Below, one piece after another: positions 25,290 through 34,727 of a DNA stretch of 35,249 bases. Each line of letters begins with the position of its first letter. Within the stretch, counting starts at the first letter, position 1. The notes beneath the pieces are model-generated. The model made no database searches and was not told the origin of the DNA. It saw only the letters and a program-made list of their open reading frames with translations. The stretch spans positions 1-35,249 of the forward strand of contig JAKLEE010000003.1 in assembly GCA_022703215.1 (NCBI GenBank), in the 5' to 3' direction. This stretch comes from Spirochaetota bacterium (GTDB lineage: Bacteria; Spirochaetota; Spirochaetia; Treponematales; UBA12059). A program made the position numbers and the translations under genes.

Positions 25290-25516
25290 CCTTCTCCGTC
25301 GAATAGCTCGAGGGCGGGTTCGGCCGACTCATCCGCGCTCTTGGTCGTCAGGATCTCCACCTTGGCCTCGATGCGCGCGAGTTCCTTCTCGAGTCCCCTG
25401 GCCAGCTTGATGCCTTCCTCGAAGACCGAGAGGGCGTCCTCGAGGGGCAGCGAGGGGGACTTGATCGTCTCGGCGAGCTCCTCGAGCCGCTCGAGCCGTT
25501 CCTCGAAATTCTTCAT
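25280..25516 (-). CDS. xseB: Exodeoxyribonuclease VII small subunit
   Basis: A 78-aa, highly charged helical protein with the family pattern NFEERLERLEELAETIKS, then LPLEDALSVFEEGIKLA. It binds XseA to form exonuclease VII, which degrades single-stranded DNA to oligonucleotides during repair. The ATG at 25516 overlaps the end of xseA by four bases. Length is normal. It is the last gene of the tig operon. Confidence 0.93.
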   Translation of the reverse strand: MKNFEERLERLEELAETIKSPSLPLEDALSVFEEGIKLARGLEKELARIEAKVEILTTKSADESAEPALELFDGEGGS

Positions 25517-26714
25517 GGTCGTATCTCCTCGACGTTGGCGGACGCGGATCCGCGGGCGAACCTGATCGAAAGGGGCGAGCCGGGCCCGAGCGTCGCGGCG
25601 TCGCGGACCGCCGCTCCGTTCCCGCCGACCCGGGTGACGACTGCGTAGCCCCGGGCGAGCACCGCGTCGGGATCGGACGCCTCGAGCGCTCCGCGGGCGA
25701 GCTCGACTCGGTGGCGAGCCTCGCGCGTCGAGGCGGCGAAGGCATCCACGAGTCCTTCCTTCGCGTCGTCGAGCCTCTGGAGCAGGGGCTGCATGATGCG
25801 GCGGAACTGCAGCTCGAGCGAATCGGGCCGGAAGCGGTCGATGGCCAATCCGGCCCGCTCGAGCCGGGCGCGCAGGGCGTCCCGGATTTCGCGGTCCGCG
25901 GCGGCGATGGAGGCCGAGAGCTCTTCCCGTCCGAGCGAGACGAACTCCGCGGCCGCGGTCGGCGTGGCCGCCCGGTGGTCGGCCGCCAGGTCGGAGAGCG
26001 ACCAGTCGATCTCGTGACCCACCGCGCTGATGACCGGGATCCCGGAGGAGGCTACCGCGCGCACCACCTCCTCGTCGGAGAAGGCGAGCAGGTCTTCGAG
26101 CGAGCCGCCGCCGCGGCCGACGATGAGCACATCCGCCAAGGCGCGCGCGTTGGCGTAACGGATGCGGGCGGCGATCTCGGAAGGCGCCTCGGCGCCCTGG
26201 ACGGCCGCGGGCAGGATTACCACGTCGCAGGCGGCTCCGCGGCGCGCCAGGGTCGAGAGGATGTCGCGGATTGCGGCCCCGGTCGGGCTCGTCACGACGC
26301 CGACCCGCCACGGCAGGCGCGGGATGGGCCGTTTGCGTTCCCGGTCGAAGAGCCCTTCCAGGGCGAGCCGACGCTTGCGCTCCTCGAGCGCCGCCAGAAG
26401 CTCGCCTTCACCCGCCCGCTCCATCGCCTCGACGATGAGCTGGTAGCGGCCGCGGGCGGCGTAGACCGAAAGCGCGCCGGTCGCCCGCACGAGCTGGCCG
26501 TCCCGCGGCGCGAACGCGAGGCGCGAGGCCCTGCCGCGAAACATCACGGCGTCGAGCTGGCTGTCGCGATCCTTCAGGGTGAAGTAGACGTGGCCGGAGC
26601 TCGCCGGGCGCCAATTGGATATCTCGCCCTCGACCAGCACCGCGGGAAAGCCTTCCTCGAGGGTCGACTTGACGAGGAGGGTGAGCTCGGAGACGCTGAG
26701 CGCCCGGACCGGGT

Positions 26715-26718
<4 letters not shown>
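25513..26718 (-). CDS. xseA: Exodeoxyribonuclease VII large subunit
   Basis: A 401-aa catalytic subunit of exonuclease VII. The N-terminal OB fold (VEGEISNWRPASSGHVYFTL, about 30-49) binds single-stranded DNA. The catalytic domain includes SPTGAAIRD, the conserved RGGGSLEDLLAFSDE and SAVGHEID motifs, and a coiled-coil region that binds XseB. A C-terminal strand (VLARGYAVVTR) completes the fold. The ATG overlaps the lon stop by four bases. Co-translation with lon is unusual in function but plain in the sequence. Confidence 0.96.
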
Positions 26719-29110
<2,392 letters not shown>

Positions 29111-29114
<4 letters not shown>

Positions 29115-30358
29115 GCGCTCTTGGGCAGGTAGACGACCTCGGGCTTCTCGTCGCGCTCCACCGTCTCGCGGGTGATCTGCACGCGCTTGGCGCCTTCGAC
29201 GCTCGGAATCTCGAACATGATGTCCATCATCATCGACTCGACGATGGAACGGAGGCCGCGGGCGCCGGTGTGGCGTTCTATGGCCTTGTCCGCGATCGCG
29301 TCGAGCGCGCCCTCGTCGAACACGAGCTCGACGCCGTCGAGCCGCATGTTCTCCTGGTACTGGCGGACCACGGAGTTCTTGGGCTCCGTGGCGACGCGGC
29401 GCAAGGTGTCGCGGTCGAGCTCGTCGAGGCCCACCTGGATGGGCAGGCGGCCTATGAATTCGGGGATCATGCCGAACTTGATCAGGTCGTCCGGGTGGAG
29501 GTGCTTGAAGAGCTCGCGGAAATTGCGGTCCTTTTTCGACTGCACGTCCGCCCCGAACCCGAGCGCGGCCTTGGAGACGCGCGACTCTATGGTCTTGTCG
29601 AGGCCGACGAAGGCGCCGCCGCAGATGAACAGGATGTTCGTGGTGTCGATGCGCAGGTATTCCTGCTGGGGGTGCTTGCGTCCGCCCTGCGGCGGCACGT
29701 TCGCCATGGTCCCCTCGATGATCTTGAGCAGGGCCTGCTGCACGCCCTCGCCGGAGACGTCGCGGGTTATCGAGACGTTCTCCGTCTTGCGGGCGATCTT
29801 GTCGATCTCGTCGATGTAGACGATGCCGCGCTCGGCGGCCGAAATGTTGCCGCCCGCGTTCTGGATGAGCTTGAGGAGGATGTTCTCGACGTCCTCGCCG
29901 ACGTAGCCCGCCTCGGTCAGGGTCGTGGCGTCCGCGATGGCGAAGGGAACCTTCAGCTTCTTGGCGAGCGTCCGCGCCAGCAGGGTCTTGCCCGTGCCGG
30001 TGGGGCCGATGAGCAGGACGTTGGCCTTCTCGATCTCGACGCCGTCGCGGATCTTGCCCTGGTTGGCGATGCGCTTGTAGTGGTTGTACACCGCCACCGA
30101 AAGCGCCTTCTTCGCGTAGTCCTGTCCGACCACATACTGGTCGAGGTAGGCCTTGATCTCGGCGGGCTTCGGCACGTCGCCGGTGAAGCCGGTGGCGACG
30201 TTCGACTCCTCCTCCGAGAGGATCTGCTGGCACACGGCGACGCACTCGTCGCAGATGTAGACGCCCGGGCCGGCGATGATGCGCTTGGCGTATTCGGCGC
30301 TCTTGCCGCAGAACGAGCAGGCGCGCGACTCGGCCTCAGTCTGCTTTTGCCGGGCCAT
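29111..30358 (-). CDS. clpX: ATP-dependent unfoldase ClpX
   Basis: A 415-aa AAA+ protein that unfolds tagged substrates for ClpP. The N-terminal zinc-binding domain has C14-C17 and C36-C39. Walker A GPTGTGKT (117-124), Walker [10 protein letters not shown], the pore-loop GYVGED and the ClpP-binding L-G-F tripeptide (in [12 protein letters not shown], the usual I-G-F) are present. The ATG at 30358 lies inside the end of clpP (23-base overlap) and is preceded by a strong GGAGGA ribosome site. The genes upstream are clpP and tig, the arrangement common in bacteria. Confidence 0.98.
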
Positions 30359-30956
30359 GCTTCCTCCGTTCCAGCACCTTGTCCACGAGTCCGTAGGCGA
30401 GCGCTTCCTCGGCGGACATGTAGAAATCGCGCTCCATGTCCTTCGCGACCGCCTCGGGCGACTTGCCCGCGTGGAGGGCGAAGTACTCGATGGTCAGCTT
30501 CTTGAGGCGGACGATCTCGCGGGCCTGGAGGCCGATATCGGAGGCCTGCCCCTGCACGCCGCCCCAGGGCTGGTGGATCAGCACGCGGGAGGAGGGAAGG
30601 GCGAAGCGCTTCCCGGCGGTGCCGCCGGCCAGGATGAGCGCGCCCATGCTGGACGCCTGCCCGACGCAGATGGTCTTCACGTCGGGCTTGATGTACTGCA
30701 TGGTGTCGTAGATTGCGAGCCCGGCCGTCACCGAGCCGCCGGGGGAGTTCACGTAGATGTCGATGTCCTTCTCGGGGTCCTGCGACTCGAGGAAAAGGAG
30801 CTGCGCGACCACGAGGTCGGCGACGAGATCGTTGATCTCGCCGTCGACGAACACGATTCGGTCCTTGAGGAGGCGCGAGTAGATGTCGTACGAACGCTCT
30901 CCGATGCCCGTCTGCTCGATGACGATGGGCACCAGGTTGTGCATTTTCTCGTTCAT
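30336..30956 (-). CDS. clpP: Clp protease proteolytic subunit ClpP
   Basis: A 206-aa serine peptidase that forms a tetradecameric chamber used by ClpX and probably ClpC. The triad is complete: S103 (GQASSMGA), H128 ([10 protein letters not shown]) and D177 ([12 protein letters not shown]). The start at 30956 has GAGGT seven bases upstream; a Met four residues later is an alternative. It lies 20 bases downstream of tig. It is the only clpP in the window, so clpC at 14215, which has no clpP beside it, may depend on it. Confidence 0.98.
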   Translation of the reverse strand: MNEKMHNLVPIVIEQTGIGERSYDIYSRLLKDRIVFVDGEINDLVADLVVAQLLFLESQDPEKDIDIYVNSPGGSVTAGLAIYDTMQYIKPDVKTICVGQASSMGALILAGGTAGKRFALPSSRVLIHQPWGGVQGQASDIGLQAREIVRLKKLTIEYFALHAGKSPEAVAKDMERDFYMSAEEALAYGLVDKVLERRKHGPAKAD

Positions 30957-30976
30957 GCGTTACCTCGGCCTATAGG

Positions 30977-32335
30977 TTACTCATTCGCCTCGAACAAGTC
31001 CACGAAGGCCTTCTTCTTGCCTTTCTTCAGCTTGCCCGCGGCGATGATGTCGTTCATCAGCTTGTCCTCGCGGACGCGGTCCTTGAGGTAGTCGACCATG
31101 CCGCGCTTCGAGTACTCGGCCTTGACTTCCTCGACGGAGAGGGCGCCGTCGCCGGCCATCTTCGCGTACTCGGCCTCGAGGTCGGCGTCGCTCGTCTCGT
31201 ACTTGCCGTCGGCCACGAGCTTCTCGAGCACGAGCCGGGTCTTGAGGGCCTTCTCGGCGGACGGGCGCCACTCGGCGAAGAGCCCCGCCTTGTCGCGGCC
31301 GGAGTTCTCGACGATGCGGTCCATGCGGGACTCGTCCTCGATGCCCATCTGGCGCATCAGGTCGCGCCAGCGCATGCCCACCTCGGCGGCCACCATGGAC
31401 TCGGGCAGCTCGACCGAGGAGCGCTCGAGCAGGGCGTCGACGATGGCCTGCTCCTTGAGCGAGCGCATGCGCTGCTCGAGCTGCGACTCCAGGTGGCGTC
31501 GGACGTCGGCGCGGAGGTCGGCGAGGGTCTTGAACTTCTCGGAAACGTCCTGGGCGAGCTCGTCGTCCAGGTCGGGCAGCTTGCGGGCCTTGAGCTGGGT
31601 CACCTTCACGGCGAGGCGCTTCGAGGCGCCCGCGAGCTCGGGATACTCGAAGTCGGCGGGATAGGACTTCTCGAAGGTCTTCTCCTCGCCCTTCTTCATG
31701 CCCGCGACTTCGTCGTCGAACTTGTAGAGGTTGTGCCCGGTGCCGAGCTCGAAGACGAAGTCCTGGCGCTCGCTGTCGGCGACGGTCTTGCCCGAGGCGT
31801 CCAGCTCGCGGTAATCGACGGTGACGATGTCGCCCTTGGCGGCCTTCGCGCCCTCGTCCTTCTCGACCACCACCGCGTTCCGCTCGCGGATGCGCTCGAG
31901 CTCGCGGTCCTCGTCGGCCTTGGCCACCTCGACGGCGGGCAGCTCGATCTCGATGCCTTTCCAGTCCCCGGCGTTGACCGTCGGGAAGATGTCGTAGACG
32001 ATGGAGAAGGAGAACTCCGAGCCCGGCTTGAAATCGGGCTGGCCCTCGAGCTCGGGGTGGTCGTAGGCGAGGGGGCGTTCCTCGACGCCCTCGAGCGCCT
32101 CCTCGACGGCCTTGTCCATGACGCGGCCCATGGCCTCGATGCGGAGCTCTTCCCCGTACTTGCGCTCGAGGACGGAGGCGGGCACCTTGCCCTGGCGGAA
32201 ACCGTCGACGCGGGCGTTGCGCGCGTACTCGACGAGCAGCCCGTCGTAGGCCTTGCGGGTATCCTCGGGCGAAACGGTGACTTCGAGGCGGGCGCGGGAG
32301 CGCTCGAGGCGCTCGATCTTCTTGGCGGCTACCAT
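30977..32335 (-). CDS. tig: Trigger factor (ribosome-associated chaperone)
   Basis: A 452-aa peptidyl-prolyl isomerase and chaperone that sits at the ribosome exit tunnel. The N-terminal ribosome-binding domain has the signature GFRQGKVP (45-52). The FKBP-type domain lies at about 165-250 (GDIVTVDYRELDASGKTV; GTGHNLYKFDDEVAGMKKGE). The helical chaperone arms form the C-terminal part (about 260-445), ending in a lysine-rich tail. The ATG at 32335 is preferred, with GAGG about seven bases upstream; an in-frame GTG at 32347 is possible but has no ribosome site. It is the first gene of tig-clpP-clpX-lon-xseA-xseB and lies just after the tRNA terminator. Confidence 0.96.
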   Translation of the reverse strand: MVAAKKIERLERSRARLEVTVSPEDTRKAYDGLLVEYARNARVDGFRQGKVPASVLERKYGEELRIEAMGRVMDKAVEEALEGVEERPLAYDHPELEGQPDFKPGSEFSFSIVYDIFPTVNAGDWKGIEIELPAVEVAKADEDRELERIRERNAVVVEKDEGAKAAKGDIVTVDYRELDASGKTVADSERQDFVFELGTGHNLYKFDDEVAGMKKGEEKTFEKSYPADFEYPELAGASKRLAVKVTQLKARKLPDLDDELAQDVSEKFKTLADLRADVRRHLESQLEQRMRSLKEQAIVDALLERSSVELPESMVAAEVGMRWRDLMRQMGIEDESRMDRIVENSGRDKAGLFAEWRPSAEKALKTRLVLEKLVADGKYETSDADLEAEYAKMAGDGALSVEEVKAEYSKRGMVDYLKDRVREDKLMNDIIAAGKLKKGKKKAFVDLFEANE

Positions 32336-32379
32336 GGCTATCCTCACTCAAGGGGAATCCGGGTCAGGCTATGCGTTCG

Positions 32380-32397
32380 CCCGTCGGCGGCGACGGG
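32380..32397. repeat. Second perfect hairpin between the tRNA terminator and tig
   Basis: CCCGTCG (32380-32386) and CGACGGG (32391-32397) form a 7-bp stem with a four-base loop, directly after the terminator's T tract when read on the minus strand. It could be in the tig leader or a back-up terminator structure. Confidence 0.4.
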
Positions 32398-32440
32398 AAA
32401 AAGGAAAAAAATAAGGCGATCCGAATGGCTCCGGATCGCC
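32396..32440 (-). terminator. Rho-independent terminator of the tRNA operon
   Basis: On the minus strand a perfect 9-bp stem (GGCGATCCG with CGGATCGCC, 32415-32440) and an eight-base loop are followed by TTATTTTTTTCCTTTTT. It begins 10 bases after the tRNA-Gly gene. It is the clearest intrinsic terminator in the window and separates tRNA transcription from tig. Confidence 0.9.
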
Positions 32441-32450
32441 TTCGCTCTCG

Positions 32451-32522
32451 AGCGGGAAACGGGAGTCGGACCCGCGACATCCACCTTGGCAAGGTGGCGC
32501 TCTACCACTGAGCTATTCCCGC
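32451..32522 (-). tRNA. tRNA-Gly (anticodon GCC)
   Basis: A 72-base cloverleaf. The acceptor stem GCGGGAA pairs with TTCCCGC, with U73 as discriminator, usual for bacterial tRNA-Gly. The anticodon loop reads TTGCCAA between CACCT-type stems. The D arm (AGCTCAGTGGTAGAGC) and T arm (GGGTCCGACTCCC) are canonical. The CCA end is not encoded. It is the last tRNA before the terminator. Confidence 0.96.
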
Positions 32523-32557
32523 ATGTACCGTCCCGCGGACGCATCGGCGAAGCGCGA

Positions 32558-32639
32558 TGCGAGAGAAGGGACTTGAACCCTCATGCCGTAAGGCACCGGA
32601 ACCTAAATCCGGCGTGTCTGCCAGTTTCACCACTCTCGC
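32558..32639 (-). tRNA. tRNA-Leu (anticodon TAG)
   Basis: An 82-base type II tRNA with a long variable arm (TGCCTTACGGCA). Acceptor GCGAGAG pairs with CTCTCGC, and the discriminator is A73. The anticodon loop TTTAGGT sits in a CCGGA/TCCGG stem, so the anticodon is UAG (reads CUA and probably CUG). CCA is not encoded. It has its own promoter 23 bases upstream. Confidence 0.96.
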
Positions 32640-32661
32640 GCGGAACCGTGAAGGCACGCGT

Positions 32662-32691
32662 AAAGTAGCGGTTTCCGGCGGACCGTGTCAA
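32662..32691 (-). promoter_or_regulatory. Promoter of the tRNA-Leu/tRNA-Gly unit
   Basis: A perfect TTGACA (32686-32691) and TACTTT (32662-32667) are spaced by 18 bases on the minus strand. The predicted start lies about 15 bases before tRNA-Leu. It lies inside the 136-base gap between tRNA-Lys and tRNA-Leu, so the last two tRNAs can be made independently of the first three. Confidence 0.75.
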
Positions 32692-32775
32692 GCGGAACCT
32701 CTTTCGAGGCGCCGATCGGCACGTTCGCGAGGGCGGAACCTTCCTTCGGGCTTGCGCCTTCCGGTCGGAACCTTC

Positions 32776-32848
32776 TGAGCCGCGCAGGGATCGAACCTGC
32801 GACCCGCAGATTAAGAGTCTGCTGCTCTACCAGCTGAGCTAGCGGCCC
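32776..32848 (-). tRNA. tRNA-Lys (anticodon CTT)
   Basis: A 73-base cloverleaf. Acceptor GGGCCGC pairs with GCGGCTC, with one G-U pair, and the discriminator is A73. The anticodon loop CTCTTAA in a GCAGA/TCTGC stem gives anticodon CUU (AAG codon), as expected for a GC-rich genome. CCA is not encoded. It lies 15 bases from tRNA-Arg. Confidence 0.96.
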
Positions 32849-32863
32849 GGACAAAACTACCAA

Positions 32864-32937
32864 TGCGTCCGACAGGAGTCGAACCTGCGACCTACGGATT
32901 CGAAGTCCGTCGCTCTATCCAGCTGAGCTACGAACGC
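32864..32937 (-). tRNA. tRNA-Arg (anticodon TCG)
   Basis: A 74-base cloverleaf. Acceptor GCGTTCG pairs with CGGACGC (one G-U pair), and the discriminator is A73. The anticodon loop CTTCGAA in an ACGGA/TCCGT stem gives anticodon UCG (CGA codon family). The T arm CAGGTTCGACTCCTG is canonical. CCA is not encoded. Confidence 0.95.
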
Positions 32938-32980
32938 ATCTTTCGGCCAAGGCTCGGGCCCTTCGCGGTAGGCGAAGCCG

Positions 32981-33054
32981 GGTGGGTGACGGGTTTTGAA
33001 CCCGCGACACCCAGATCCACAGTCTGGTGCTCTACCTGCTGAGCTACACCCACC
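32981..33054 (-). tRNA. tRNA-His (anticodon GTG)
   Basis: A 74-base gene counted with the extra G(-1), which pairs with C73 as required for histidyl-tRNA synthetase. The acceptor GGTGGGTG pairs with CACCCACC. The anticodon loop CTGTGGA in a CCAGA/TCTGG stem gives GUG. CCA is not encoded. It is the first tRNA of the operon. A 6-bp hairpin (32961-32977) lies in the spacer to tRNA-Arg. Confidence 0.96.
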
Positions 33055-33076
33055 GTGCCGTGCACTTGGTGAGTGA

Positions 33077-33105
33077 ACAATGCCAGAATCGGTTTTCTTT
33101 GTCAA
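33077..33105 (-). promoter_or_regulatory. Promoter of the tRNA operon
   Basis: On the minus strand a perfect TTGACA (33100-33105) and CATTGT (33077-33082) are spaced by 17 bases, upstream of tRNA-His. The spacer is unusually A-rich for this genome (AAGAAAACC). Confidence 0.65.
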
Positions 33106-33331
33106 GCGAGCCGAAATCGAAAAAGCGGCGGCGCCACGATTTTTTTCCCGTCGCGCGTTTCATGGCACGGTTTCTTGATTCCTTATCAAGGAAGGGGAAA
33201 ACGACGGGCTTTGCCGCCAGCTCGCTTCGACCCGGCCCGAAGGCCCGCCTGCCCGTGGCGGGCGGCGCCCCGCGGGCCCGGCGGCGACTTCCCACGGCGC
33301 CGGCCCGACGGCGCGGGCGCCCGCGCAGCGC
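33106..33331. other. Intergenic gap between amrS and the tRNA operon
   Basis: No gene is supported here. The part nearest the tRNA promoter is A/T-richer and contains a hairpin (CTTGAT with ATCAAG, 33174-33190). The part just downstream of the amrS stop is extremely GC-rich and includes a 16-base perfect palindrome GCGCGGGCGCCCGCGC (33311-33326), which may end amrS transcripts although no T tract follows. Confidence 0.5.
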
Positions 33332-34348
33332 TCAGAGCCGGTACGCCACGCGCTCGCCGCAGGCGGCGCAGCGCGCCTCGCCGCCAGTTCCCCTCGACAG
33401 GCCCGAGGCGTCGACCGAGTATCCGGCGCGCCGCACGAAGACCGCGCCGCAGGCGGGGCAGGGGTCGTCGTTGCGCTCGAAGGCCAGATTGCCTGAGTAG
33501 ACGTGGCGGAGTCTCCGGCGCGCCACGGCGGCAAGGCGGACGACGCTTTCGGGCCTGGTCGCGGACTTCGTCCAGCGGTACATGGGACGGTAAGCCGAGA
33601 GGTGGTACGGCAGCTCGGGCGAAAGCCCCGCGAGGAAGGCCGCCATGGCGTCGATTTCCTCTTCGGAATCGTTCTCGCCGGGCAGGACCAGGGTGGTCGC
33701 CTCGACGTGTACGCCCGCCCCGTGCGCCTCGGCTATGAAGGCCTTGACCGCCTCGAGTCCGCCGCCGAGTTCCCGCCGGTAGAAGTCCGCGTTCCAGGAT
33801 TTGAGGTCGATATTGACGGCGTCGCAGCGCGCGAGCAGCTCCGTGGAGGCGGGCGGCAGGACGCAGCCGTTCGTCACGAGGACGTTGGCCAGGCCCGCAG
33901 CGCGAACCGCCGCCATGGCCTCGATCACCCACTCGGCATGGACGACCGGCTCGGAGTAGGTGTAGGCCACCGAGGCGCAGCGAGAACGCAGGGCCAGCGA
34001 GGCGCTTTCCCCCGCTTCGAGCCGCTCCGTCGGCGCCTCGACGCCCTGGCTGATTCCCCAGTTCTGGCAGAAGGGGCAGCGCAGGTTGCATCCGACGAAG
34101 CCGATCGACAGGGTCGAGCTCCCCGGCTTGAAATGGTAGAGGGGCTTCTTCTCTATCGGGTCGACGGCTACGGCGCTGACCCGGCCGTAGAAGGGCAGGA
34201 CCAGGCGCCCGCCCTCGTTCTTCCTGACCTTGCAGATGCCGGAAGTCCCCGGCGCCATCGTGCAACGGTGGGGACAGAGCCCGCAGGAAAGCGCGCCGGA
34301 TTTCAGCGCGCTCCAGTAGCGGCCTTCGGCGCAAGCGCTTCCCGCCGT
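33332..34348 (-). CDS. amrS: AmrS-type radical SAM enzyme (AmmeMemoRadiSam system), apparent ACG start
   Basis: The coding frame gives about 338 aa. The radical SAM cluster motif is C87-x3-C91-x2-C94 (GCNLRCPFCQN), followed by SAM-binding segments (TYSEPVVHAEW; VLVTNGCV; VNIDLKSW; TTLVLPGEND). A C-terminal zinc-ribbon-like pair (CPACG, CAACG) is typical of AmrS. Homology continues upstream of the first ATG (34258) through YWSALKSGALSCGLCPHRC, the family's N-terminal Cys motif, so that ATG cannot be the real start. No ATG, GTG or TTG occurs in frame further up. ACG at 34346-34348, seven bases after a GGAG and just after the upstream stop, is the best candidate; a base-call error is the alternative. 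The family's natural reaction is not settled. The usual AMMECR1 and Memo partners are not in the window. Confidence 0.85.
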   Translation of the reverse strand, partial: TAGSACAEGRYWSALKSGALSCGLCPHRCTMAPGTSGICKVRKNEGGRLVLPFYGRVSAVAVDPIEKKPLYHFKPGSSTLSIGFVGCNLRCPFCQNWGISQGVEAPTERLEAGESASLALRSRCASVAYTYSEPVVHAEWVIEAMAAVRAAGLANVLVTNGCVLPPASTELLARCDAVNIDLKSWNADFYRRELGGGLEAVKAFIAEAHGAGVHVEATTLVLPGENDSEEEIDAMAAFLAGLSPELPYHLSAYRPMYRWTKSATRPESVVRLAAVARRRLRHVYSGNLAFERNDDPCPACGAVFVRRAGYSVDASGLSRGTGGEARCAACGERVAYRL

Positions 34349-34349
34349 G

Positions 34350-34727
34350 TCAGGTCTCCCGGCGCACCAGGCGGCTCGCCTCGACGCGCGCGGCGCCGAG
34401 GGGCTTGCGCGGACGGTCGACCTCGAAAGGCTCGTAGCGGACGCCGATCGAGCCTTTGCGCACCCAGAGCTTCACGAGGGGCCAGCTCTCGCCGTCAGCG
34501 CGCACGGGCGAAGGGAGGTCCTGGGCCGAGAGGACGTCGGCCACCCGGAACTCGAAGAGTCCGGCGTCGACCGAGTCCGGTTCGGTGATCAGTATCAGCT
34601 TTTCGTCGTCGTAGGGGTGCTTGCGCGGCGTGCCGATGAAATCCACGGCGTCCTGCGGCGCGCCAGCCCGGCGGTACGAGACGATCTCGCGGAAGGGTTC
34701 CGCGTCGAGGTACTCGCTGATGCTCAC
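34350..34727 (-). CDS. Unknown small soluble protein between lnt and amrS
   Basis: A 125-aa protein that I do not recognise. It is rich in charged residues, has no signal peptide or membrane segment, and contains short beta-like stretches (KLILITEPDSVDAGLFEFRVADVL; WPLVKLWVRKGSIGVRYEPFEV) and a PYDDEK loop. The start is GTG at 34727, overlapping the lnt stop by four bases (GTGA), and its stop lies one base from the proposed amrS start, so the three genes look translationally coupled. Codon use matches the neighbours, which supports it as a real gene. Confidence 0.7.
   Translation of the reverse strand: MSISEYLDAEPFREIVSYRRAGAPQDAVDFIGTPRKHPYDDEKLILITEPDSVDAGLFEFRVADVLSAQDLPSPVRADGESWPLVKLWVRKGSIGVRYEPFEVDRPRKPLGAARVEASRLVRRET

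Noticed and set aside
29115-30245. Upstream in-frame extension of lon through clpX
   Set aside because: The extension lies wholly inside clpX in another frame. Lon homology and length fit the ATG at 29114.
29270-30505. Plus-strand open frame opposite clpX and clpP
   Set aside because: Antisense shadow of two conserved genes; composition typical of GC-rich reverse frames.
33332-34258. amrS starting at the first ATG
   Set aside because: This start would remove the conserved N-terminal Cys motif that is encoded directly upstream in the same frame.
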